From the NCBI GenBank assembly GCA_016859345.1, contig CM029111.1, positions 11,528,714 through 11,592,713 of the forward strand: 64,000 nt of DNA, read 5' to 3'. The notes under the pieces are model-generated. The model saw only the letters and a list, made by a program, of their open reading frames with translations, searched no databases and was not told the DNA's origin. This document shows positions 40,701-50,272 of this stretch, one piece after another (the stretch's first letter is position 1; each line of letters begins with the position of its first letter). The stretch is from Istiophorus platypterus (taxonomy: Eukaryota > Chordata > Actinopteri > Istiophoriformes > Istiophoridae). Made by a program: the position numbers and the translations under genes.

Positions 40701-40739
40701 GCAATCAGTTAATGTTTTGACAATTTCATATATTGGCAT
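37728..40739. other. Intronic stretch with no recognised feature
   Basis: I see no supported gene, named mobile element or long tandem repeat. Confidence 0.5.
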
Positions 40740-41129
40740 TAGGGCAGGGTATCATTCAAAAATGTTGATTCCTGCTACTGGTACTGATACTGGTTCCTGA
40801 TCAAGACTTTTTGATACCAATTTTATAAATCCATATCAAAAAAATTCTTAAGGGAGCCTTAAGATTATCAGATGACTGCCCTCCCTCTGAACCACTGCCA
40901 CTGTTCAGGAGGTACAAGAGCACTCTGTAAACAACCATGTACAAGTTGGCCAAATTTTTTTATACTAATGTTTTATGTCAAATGTTACATGCTGAAATCC
41001 AAGTCATAGCACTGTCCTCTGTCATCTGGGATGAGGCGAATCCTGTAGTTGATATTTTGAAGGAGGCCATGTAATGTTAAGCAGGTTTGCATTAGGAGAG
41101 GAAGATGGCTGTGGTCTGCTCCTCTTGCA

Positions 41130-41289
41130 GTCAAACATGGGGCAACTTTCTGCTCTTAAATTCATTCCATGAATGTTCAAGTGTTTCATCAAATTCATTG
41201 TGTTGCTGGTCTTGGCAGCAATTTTCCTTTTTGCATACATTGCATCACACAATTTTGGCAACAGGCCATGTAAAATGGAACCACACTTT
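41130..41289 (-). pseudogene. hAT transposase N-terminal BED zinc finger, frameshifted
   Basis: On the minus strand one frame reads KVWFHFTWPVAKIV, a TGA stop, then CNVCKKE. This supplies the aromatic lead and the first C-x2-C pair of a BED finger. A neighbouring frame continues with KIAAKTSNTMNLMKHLNIHG, which supplies the N-T-x-N-L core and the H-x3-H pair. BED fingers bind DNA near the ends of hAT elements. The stop and a one-base frameshift show it is dead. Nothing downstream resembles the hAT catalytic or dimerisation region. Confidence 0.7.
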
Positions 41290-41350
41290 TCATCCTGTAG
41301 ACATTTTTACACCTACCGTGCAACGCACTCTGTCAGTACTCTCAAAATGC

Positions 41351-41432
41351 AACACACACACACAGACACACACAGACACACACACAAAAACGCACACACA
41401 CACACACACAAGCACACACATACATACATACA
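41351..41432. repeat. (CA)n-rich microsatellite inside the hAT remnant
   Basis: CA units with GA and AAAACG interruptions, followed by (CATA)3. Confidence 0.93.
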
Positions 41433-41713
41433 AGCCCCGTCTCTAGGTGTAACATAGTGTTTTTCCTGCATGCCTCTATGATGTGTTTGTGTAACGTTAC
41501 ATCACATAGCCAATCACCAGCATTTTTAGATCTTGGTACAAGAATGCTGAATGCTTACTGGCTCACTGGGATTTACTCCCTAGGTATCGAAAGCTGGTGC
41601 TTAATGATAAGGCTTTTTTTTCGATACTCAAAACTATCTATGCAATTCAGCCGGTGCCATAAAAGTATCGAGGCTCTGCACCCAGCCCTAGACGGAGTTC
41701 ATGCTTACTGGCT

Positions 41714-43433
41714 GAGTTTCCTGTAAAAGTTGGTCAAGTATACTGTCTACGTAAAGTAAAAATGTTAGGATATTTATCTGATGGCGAAATTACAGAAATG
41801 CTGTCCCTTGAAAATAAGGATTAGATAGCAAGGCAGCTTAGCAGCATGATTGAGTAACCAATGCCTTACCTCCCTACATTATACTGTGTTGTACTCTTTG
41901 CATTGCCTATTGAATATCGTGTAAGCATTACAGTTCTTTCTGTAATGTTCCGATCCATCAGAACAGAGTAAACATGTACCTTTTACAAAATGTGTGTCTG
42001 TGTGTGTGTGTGTGAAAGCCTGAAAGTCATTTCTGTAACAGATTAATGAACCCAGCAATGTTACAAGACTCTATGACTGGAAAGGACTGGAAAAAAGAAG
42101 TAGAGAGGGGGAGGTAGGAAGAGAGAGAGGGATGGAGAAAGAGAGATAAAGTAGGAGAGCGACTGAGAGCAAATCTATTACTGATAGTGATTTAGTGCTT
42201 GCTGGAGAGGATGGGGAGTGGAGGGGTCCGTTCATGTGGCTCTTGTCCCAATAGAAGAGATAAGAGTGGTGGATCTCAACTAACTCTATAATTACACTGC
42301 ACAAAGTCTGTGGAGAGGTCTTTTTTTTTTTTTTTCCTGGTGCTGAAAAGTCTGTAAAATGCAATCCAACAGACACAGCAAGGGTTAAAAGGCATTTTGA
42401 GTATAAAGTAAATCTCAATATAGTGTATCATCTCTGTCATGTGTAAATCCTGTCAGGATATACAGTGATTTGTGTATCCAGGAAAACAGTATTTGTGTTT
42501 CTGCCATGTAACATAGTCGTACTTAGCCCCACTGGTCTATGTGAATAGTTGCCTCCACCAGCTTCCTTGAAATCTCTCTATACAACCTTTCCTTCCCATC
42601 TAGTGTCACAGAAGCACCAACAAGAGGCAAATTTTGTGATGTTATTTGGGTGGTTTCATTTGTGCAGTAGGGCACTGTGCCCCCCAACCACCGCTGACAC
42701 ATTTCTAGTTCTTCACAGTCTCGGGAGCACAGAGCCCACCTGAGACATGGCAAAATCAGAGTAATGAAGTATGCAGCACACCGGCAAAGGCATTAATCAC
42801 ATGACAGCAGGAGGACAGACAACAAAGGAAAATAGAGGTGGAGTAGAAACATAGAAAAGAGTGGGAAAAAAGAAACGCTGAAACTCAACCAAGGGATGAA
42901 ATTGTAATGTGAAGCTACATGAGATGAAGAAACCCATGCACAGCTATGAAATATTACACAGCCATACACTACGGAATGTAATAGAGAGAAAGTGAAAGAT
43001 AAATGTGGATGGGTCTGGGAAAGAAGAACAAGGCCAATAATTTGAGACCGGATATACCCTTTGAGGACAGTGTCTGGTTGGGTTCCCCTCTCTGACAGCT
43101 CATTAAAGTTTCATGCTAAAATGAGTCAATATTAGATATGACATTTTCAGGGTGAACTAGTCTGGGGCGGATATGGGATTAGGGTAAAGTTCTCGTTGCC
43201 ATGGTGGCCAAATGACCAGTCCTGGCCAGAGGGGATCCAGACAGGAAGAAAGGTGCACATGGGGCTTCCACGTCAGCAAAAATATTCTTGCCTCAATTTC
43301 AACAACAAAAAAAGATCATATGACACCATAATCAATGAATAAAAATTATGCCTCTAGAAATGTGGAGGATAAAGTCCAAAGACTGCTTTTTGCTAGTGTT
43401 TCCAAATACCCTATATGTCCCCATGAAATGAGG
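41714..43433. other. Intronic stretch with no recognised feature
   Basis: Only a short GT run near 42000 and a T15 run near 42321-42335 stand out. Confidence 0.5.
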
Positions 43434-43513
43434 ATATCTATCTATCTATCTATCCATCTGTCTATCCATCTATCTTTCTATCCATCTATCCATCTATCCA
43501 TCCATCTATCTTT
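43434..43513. repeat. Tetranucleotide microsatellite (TATC/CATC)n
   Basis: About 19 imperfect units alternating TATC, CATC and a few TTTC or TGTC variants. Confidence 0.95.
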
Positions 43514-45700
43514 GTGAACAGTAGTTGTTTTTTCCTGGGACATATCCAGGCCATTTTATTCCATGTGTGCTATTGCATTCGAAATATTCCCCACATTCTA
43601 ACTTTTTAATAGACACACACCTGCACACACAAATACACACACACAGAAACAGATGAAAAAGCATATTCATCCTTTATGAAATACAAAGCTTTGTAAGGTG
43701 TATCCTGACACTATTCTCTAATTCCTTACATTGTTAACCCCTGATTACGATATCTGTACCTCATTACTTCCCTTTTGTCTTACTCTCAGTTTTTAAAAAT
43801 ACGCTGTCTTGATCATAGGCAGCACAGAGACACAAAGTGACTGGGATCAATGGGTTTTGCAAACCCCTAATGTGAAGGAAAATGATTGTAGAAAAGATCC
43901 CTGGGTATTTCCTTCCCTTTAAGAAGTGGGGAAGAAAGTGAAGATTACATTTAAAGCTGAAAGCAGTTTGAAACACAACCCACAGTCAGTCAGACACAGA
44001 CTTAGAATTTGTTTCATTGTTTGAAGATGTTAAAGGAAAAACATGCTGTCAAAAGACAGGGCACGGTAAAAAAACAGTAAAACTGTGGAAAAATACAGAT
44101 TCCTAACTTTTGTGAGAGACAAATGTCATCCCCTGCGACTTCGTCCGTGTGTCCTGCTCTTCCTTTCGAACCTTTATAGGGTTTTTTTTTTTTTTTGACC
44201 GGCCTGAATCAGGCCACACCAGAAGCAAGCATCTAACAATCACAGCGTCTAACCTTTCATTTCCTGGCTTCAAGTAGGAAATCAAAGACATCGAGTGATT
44301 CAGGAGGCCGGTGATAGACACAAGGAGCTTTAAAAGACAAAGATAAGAGAAGTTAAAAGGCGGAGGAGAGAATAGTTCAAGAGAGAGGTTAGAGACGTGA
44401 TTGGCAGTAAAAGACAGAGGTGAGAGACTCAGCGAGAATGCTCTTTATTTCATTCAGAGAATTAAAGGGGCTGTTGTGGAACAGCACAGACGCAGCAGGA
44501 AGGCAGCAGAATTGGCAGGCCAATTAGTTGCTGCAGTTCAAAGTTCAAAGTCCTCTCTCTATTCACATGTTCTTCCCATCATGAGCTTTGTTCACTCATG
44601 AAAGAGCACACAGGCACATACCTTCATATACTGATACAAGCATTGTACACCAGCGCACACAAACGCACAATGGCTCTTGCTAAGTTTATATACAAGCAAC
44701 TTTCAGTAAGATAGAGTTGAATAGAACTGCCATAATTAGAAGTTGAACTTTACATGCTTTTTCTTTCATGTGGCATTAGGATAAAACATAAATTAAACAT
44801 GCCATATGCAAATGAAGTCAAATCCTGACTGGCGCTGTGATCTCATTGAGCCGTTATGGGCATATACTGTATGTGTGCACTGAGCAAGCACATCTTATTT
44901 CACTCTTTACCAACTATCCACTCAAAATGCTTTGATCTGCCAATATCAATCTACATGGCTGCCTACAAGTACATGACCATCAACTAAAATCAGACACACA
45001 CGCTTCTTTTTCATCTCTTCTTGTTCAATCAGTACACATTTGGGGAAGTTTCTGAAAATAGCTAATCATAATAAGGTGAGTCAGTACTCTACGGCATTAG
45101 CTCCTGCCCTGGTTTTAAGTTGGAGAGAAGGAGATTGGGTTAGGTTGTAATTTCACACCTTAACTTGCATTCTGCCGTTTACTTTTACTGTACCTGGGGA
45201 GCAAATACAGAGAGAAATGTTTAATTTTTTCAAGGAATTGGCAAATGCGGACAGAGAAAAAGAATCTTACCAAAGAGGGAAAAAAAAAATCCAATTTTGA
45301 TTATCAAAGATGCGTGTTCCCTTAGTTTGCGTATGCTTGTGTGTGGGTGTGTGTAGCTACACTGTGTGTATAAAAGACGAACTGAGATGTTGGGACTTGG
45401 CATCTCTTCTCTTTAATGAGTATCTCTGGAGATGGCAGGTGCATGTTCAGCCATTCTTTTACAAGCTCAGCAACAAACAGGCCAGTCCTCTCTCTCCCAC
45501 TGCAATTATCACTGCCATTAGCGGAATCACATTATCAACAAGACTAAACAAGTGATTTTCTTAATAAACACACACACACATATAACACCTTTGAAACACT
45601 GGCATCAGCATACACACCTAAATCTATTGCAGCAATTAAAAAAATATGAAATATGATCACCAATGCAGCAAAATGGATTATTTAAAAAAAATAATAATTC
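43514..45700. other. Intronic stretch with no recognised feature
   Basis: A poly(T) run near 44181-44194 is the only simple repeat of note. No gene or named element is visible. Confidence 0.5.
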
Positions 45701-45800
45701 TAGTGTTCATGTCCTGGCATTTGTTCCTGTTTATGGAATGACCTTCCAAATAAATTCAGTCAGTGTCATCTTTTAAAACCCATTTTCTAAAAAAACAAAC
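45701..45800 (+). mobile_element. Possible LINE 3' remnant (L2/Rex-like)
   Basis: One plus-strand frame reads CSCLWNDLPNKFS followed by a basic tail. This resembles the LWN-x-LP motif near the C-terminus of L2/Rex1-type reverse transcriptase proteins. The match is short, and no reverse transcriptase core is nearby, so the call is weak. Confidence 0.35.
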
Positions 45801-46468
45801 ATTTATGTTATTAGCTTAACTCATTAGTCCTTGAACTGCCTCTTCATGTTTTTCTTTAATTAATTACTACTTTCCCTAAGTTGCCTTCTCATTTCGGATT
45901 TTTCATTTAGGTGTGTAAAGGTCACATAATGTGGTGTGAAAATGGCTACTCCAATAAGAATAATTATGTTAATGATTCATGGTAGTTGTAGTATTAGCAG
46001 TGGTATCATTAGTAGAGGTGCGACTTTCAGTGATTTCTACTGTCCCATTACTATGAAGATGGTTAACAAAGCAGGTATTTGAAGCTGTGCATCCCACGGT
46101 TATACTGAGTGTGATTGGGCACCAATAGGTGAACACTATTATTATGTTTACTCTCTAAAGCCAGAGTGGTAGCGGGGGATATCATCTACTTTTCTCTCTC
46201 ACTGCCAATTTCTCTCCCTCCCTGTGTTTTCGCTCTTTGGCTAAACTTTGTTCCTTAGACTATAGATAACAAATGCCTCCTCTGAGATGCAGGGAAGTGT
46301 TTCAAAACCAAATAATGAACACATTTGGAATTTAAAACTCTAAAGGGGGCAAATCAGTGGTGGCACGAAGAGAACTTTCATCAGTTATTTTAAGTTTCAA
46401 GGCCAGGGTGAGTTTGTGGCCCTTCAGGAAAACCACAGGGTTGGGTAATTAGTTTTTGTGCATCCTAG

Positions 46469-46512
46469 GCTGGTGTGTGCTGGTGTGTGCTGGTGTGTGT
46501 GTGTGTGTGTGT
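46469..46512. repeat. 10-bp tandem repeat (GCTGGTGTGT)3 plus (GT)n
   Basis: Three perfect 10-bp units run into a GT tract. Confidence 0.95.
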
Positions 46513-47404
46513 ATGGATGGTAGGCAGGTCTGTCTGTTAAGATAAATGGTAATCAACCAGGGGCAGCAGATGAGAGATGGAAAAATCCACCTGTCATTAT
46601 TGGTAGATTGATCTCTGATTGGGTTAAAGTCTTGTCAGTGTGAAAAACAAAGGTTCAGCACTTCACTTCACTGAGTTAAGGAATACATAAAAGCGATGGG
46701 AAAGAAGAGGGCGAAGCCAAAACAAGTTTGTCATGCCACGGATGTTGCGTGTAGGTTGTTTAACCTGCTCACGCAGCTGGACATGCACTGGAACCATTGG
46801 CCTCACTGGGATGCCACTTCTAGATGGAAGCTCACAATCTCCATACAAACACACACTCACAGACACAACACTTCCCAACAACACTCCCCCCACTGGGTTC
46901 TGTGATTTAGCCGAGCGGGAGTGGAAAGGAGCGGAAGGTTGGTGCGTGTCCATCGCTTTGGATTCCAGGAGTGGCTGGAGCTGGAGTATGTTGGTGGTTT
47001 TCCCTGTCGGAGCTCGCCCACGGCAGCATGGAGCTTTGTTTACTACGGCTGACACGCCAGGGGCGGGAGAGAGTCCCGATACTTGAGTTGCATGACTCGT
47101 TCACTCTGAGCATGGATATCTCACATGGAGAAGTGAAGGGACCGTGTTGGGAATGTTGCCCATGTCCACTTTTAAAAGGAAACCCTGATGCAGACATGCA
47201 CAGAGCAGTGCCCTGACACGCACACAAAGACAGACTCTGCAATAAGAGGCCTCTAACAGCTTGACTGGACCTGACGCATCAATAACAGTCAAAGTACAAC
47301 TCTGAGTGTTACTGCAAGTGCGACTCAGCGCAGACCTCCCTCAATTTTACAACGTCTTTTGATGCTTCATAATGTAACGAGGAATCGATTACTAATCTTA
47401 GAAA
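46513..47404. other. Intronic stretch with a more coding-like composition but no recognised gene
   Basis: Overlapping open frames of up to 130 codons occur on both strands (for example 46663-47055 minus and 46733-47086 plus). None has a recognisable domain, and no splice-bounded reading is convincing. GC content appears higher than in neighbouring intron. Confidence 0.4.
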
Positions 47405-48384
47405 AGTTAAATCAAGGGCGACTGGACTGTGTTGCAAGTTTTTGTTTTTTTTCGGAAGACATTTCACCTCTCATCCAAGAGGCCTCCTCCGTTCTGGCCG
47501 ACCAGTGGGGAATCCCAGGTCCCAGGACCTCTGTGGAGTCGTTATCAAGGTTATGATGTCACTTGGGTCGTCCGCGCTCCTGGCTATGGTAACGACAGTC
47601 GTCTGCATCACCTGATGCCAAGTTCGAGCGGCTGTCGTTATGAGAGTCACATGACGCCAAATGTGACAGGTTGTTAAATTTTCTGGGGAGGGATGAAAGG
47701 ACAGCATTGTATGCGGGGAATAAGTGAGGCCGTAGGCCTCCTTCTCTGTTGAGGGATGGTTTCTCTACTTTAACCTAGATGGCCTCCTTTACCCCTCTTT
47801 CGAACCATCCGTCTTCCCTAACTAAGACATGTACATTGTTGTCATCGAAGGAGTGTCCCTTGTCCTTGAGGTGGAGGAACACCGCCGAGTCCCGGCCTGC
47901 AGAGTTGGCCCTCCTAGGCTGAGCAAAACGTTTGTTCAAAGGCTGTTTGGTTTCTCCGATGTATAGGTCCGTACATTATTCATTGCACTGGACAGCATGC
48001 ACAAGATTCCTTATCTTGTGTTTTGGTGTGTGGTCTTTTGGGTGGACCATTTTCTGTCCTATTTTGTTGACAGGTCTGAGGAACACGGGGATGCGGTGCT
48101 TGCTGAAAATCCTCCTAAGTTTTTCTGCTACCCCAGATACACAGGCAGTGACAATGTTGTTGTGCTTTTTCTCTTTCCCTTCAACACCCACAGTGTTGTT
48201 ATTCCCTCTGGATTTTGTGGCTGGTTTCACAAAGGTCCAGTTGCAGTACCCGCAAGCTTTAAATGCTTCCTTCAGTTGTTTTTGCTCCTTTTTCTTTGGC
48301 CTGGGCAATTGTAGGTGTATTATCAGCCCGGCGTTCTAGGACTTTTATAACCCCCTTTTCCCTTATTTTGCCCTTGATTTAACT
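47405..48384 (-). mobile_element. Penelope-like retroelement, 3' fragment with GIY-YIG endonuclease region
   Basis: The minus strand carries the C-terminal part of a Penelope-like element protein and its 3' untranslated tail. PLEs encode a reverse transcriptase followed by a GIY-YIG endonuclease; only the linker and endonuclease are present here. The tail contains a hairpin (47590-47640) and a GGATGAGAGGTGAAATGTC segment that I recognise from fish copies. The 15-bp sequence AGTTAAATCAAGGGC lies at 47405-47419 on the plus strand and, inverted, at 48370-48384, so the fragment is bracketed by exact inverted repeats. No reverse transcriptase motif is visible to the right of 48350, so this is a truncated insertion. 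Confidence 0.75.
47559..48308 (-). pseudogene. Penelope-like ORF 3' part (GIY-YIG), disabled by stops
   Basis: One minus-strand frame runs from about 48308 to a TGA at 47559-47561 and is interrupted only by TAA at 47976-47978 and TAG at 47775-47777. In order it shows ACGYCNWTF, SGVAEKLRRIFSKHRIPV, KMVHPKDHTPKHK, LVHAVQC (the GIY strand), DLYIGETKQPL (the YIG motif with its following basic residues), AVFLHLKDKGHSF, WFERGVKEAI and LSSLPRK. This is the usual order of the PLE linker and endonuclease. Near 48290 the upstream reading (VLERRADNTPT) sits in another frame, so an indel in the A-rich AAAGAAAAAGG stretch is likely. The copy cannot make a working protein. Confidence 0.75.
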
Positions 48385-49747
48385 CTACTAAGATAACTAT
48401 GACCTGGATAAATGAGAATCTCCACAGACAACCCATTACTAAATCTCATCTTTGTTACAAATTATGACGTTGTACAGTTAAACTAAAAAAAACGAGGCAC
48501 ATTATTCCGATCTACACGCGCTGCATCGATACTGCATAAACCCTGGTTTAATCAAGTCTAATTGTTGAGATTATAAGGACTGTTGTATGTTAATGCTTCA
48601 ACAAACACCAGAACTGGGACAAGTATTGTCCCCATAACCAACATCAAATACTCCGTTCTGGGTGAAAGTTAGGACTCAGAATTTTCCATGAGCATGTTAT
48701 GATTAATAATGCAGATATGGTTTGTGTTTTGTGTACAAAAATGTCTCATGAGCTAATTGATGCACTTCTGAATCAAATAATAAATTCAACTCCCTCTGGT
48801 CTGTACTGTGGAAACACTGGCATATTGATAATTATCCATTCATTTGCACTATGGCTAAAACTTTATACTGCAACCACTTCTCTTTTCAACACTGTCATCC
48901 AAACAGATAAGAGCAGCATCTGACAGGCTAATTAATAATGAAAGCTCCCCTCCACCCTGGAATTCTATTCTCCCGATAGGATTTCTATTAATGTTGATTG
49001 ACCCTGGCTCACTTAGTGGCACGGCACAGCTCAGGCACAGCTCATCACTCACCCCGTGCCTTCTTAGGTGCCAGTGCAGGTTCGCCAATATATGAATAAT
49101 TCCCAATGGACGTTAACAGAAAGAAGTAGGGCAGAGGATTCAGTGGTGTGCTCCTCTTCCCACCCTTGCTCTCAATCCCCTCATCAGCAGGCTGTTAATA
49201 TTTAATTATACAAGCTTCATTTCACACACTCTAGCTGAAACCATGAGGTGAAGATGGAGGTACAGGGGACCACTATGGGGAAAGTTATGAAATAGAATGC
49301 TGGGGGTTGGTCGACGATACAAGAGAGAAAGAGAAAAGAGAAAGAGAAAAGAAGTAGAGCATGGAAAAGTAAGATGCAAGTGCCACTGTGTCTGCAAGTT
49401 TAAACAAGAAGTCAAATAAAATACATCATGTGTGCATTGGTGGACCAATAAGAGGCAAAGTTTCTGATCTATGAACTATAATTAATTCTAATAACAGGGG
49501 ATAACTGGATCAGCATCTTCCTAAAACATTTAAAACATTTTTTTTTTTTTTAGCAGATAAGTGCTACGGCTTTTCACAGATTATCTGACAGAGGAAGGAC
49601 TTTAATGATACAAACAGACAAATTAGGCTGCTGTGTACATTTGGATTCCTCTCTGTCTGCCTCCACACTCTGTTTACATTTTATACATGACCAGTTTAGA
49701 CTAGAGAGCTGCCAAGTTCCACAAGCTAATGATGAGGAGGTTCAAGG
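48385..49747. other. Intronic stretch with no recognised feature
   Basis: No gene or named element is visible. A T-rich run lies near 49540. Confidence 0.5.
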
Positions 49748-49771
49748 CATTGCTAGAACTTTCTAGCAATG
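49748..49771. repeat. Near-perfect palindrome, 11-bp arms
   Basis: CATTGCTAGAA and its exact reverse complement TTCTAGCAATG are separated by only two bases (CT). Confidence 0.95.
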
Positions 49772-49988
49772 TGGAGGTTTAAGAATTATGGAACTTGCAT
49801 GTAGAGTATTTAATGTTGAAAATTCATCCTAATATTAGACCTTTGGGCTATTTCCTTCTTAACAAATCTTGTAGGATGGAGCTCTTGCAGATGAAGTGGT
49901 AGAGTGTTAATAATTTATGTCTGAGCCTTTTTATAGAGCACAGCCCTTGAGATTCATAATTCTATTCACATTAGGCCTTAGAAAAAAA

Positions 49989-50022
49989 TTAAAGTTTTAA
50001 TAAATAGGTATTAAAACTTTAA
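49989..50022. repeat. Perfect inverted repeat, 14-bp arms, 6-base loop
   Basis: TTAAAGTTTTAATA is followed after AATAGG by its exact reverse complement. There is no T-run or promoter context that would suggest a terminator, and the surrounding DNA is AT-rich intron. Confidence 0.95.
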
Positions 50023-50234
50023 CTGATATTAATAGCACCAATTAAAGGGCATACTGTGGAGTTATGCATCATTTCTGTACTGGTAGAGTGGAAAACCCGC
50101 TCTGCAGAACCTCCCTGTGTCTTTCACTCACTTTATCTTTCTCTCTTTCTCTCTCTTTCTTCCCCACACAGTTACACTGATGAAAAACCAGTTACTGGTA
50201 AATTCACACATAAATTCTCTCTCTCTCGCTCACA

Positions 50235-50272
<38 letters not shown>

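Larger units (their letters stand above)
40740..41690 (-). mobile_element. Degenerate hAT-type element with terminal inverted repeats
   Basis: The left end reads TAGGGCAGGGTATCAT and the right end, on the minus strand, reads TAGGGCTGGGTGCAGA; 11 of the first 12 bases match. Subterminal sequence is full of GATAC/GTATC-type words (for example TACTGATACTGG on the left and TCGATAC twice on the right), as in a hAT family I know from fish. The inside holds a broken BED zinc finger on the minus strand (41130-41289), consistent with the transposase starting near the right end, but no catalytic domain. An 8-bp target duplication, expected for hAT, is not visible (ATTGGCAT on the left, GACGGAGT on the right). 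A CA array sits inside the element. Confidence 0.7.

Noticed and set aside
43434..43513. Regularly repeated array considered as CRISPR-like
   Set aside because: It is a 4-bp microsatellite with no spacers, in a vertebrate genome.
47620..47631. B-box-like GTTCGAGC word suggesting a tRNA-derived SINE
   Set aside because: No A box lies at the right distance and the site is inside the Penelope-like tail.
49989..50022. Inverted repeat considered as a transcription terminator
   Set aside because: There is no U-run or gene end, and this is intronic vertebrate DNA where hairpin terminators do not apply.
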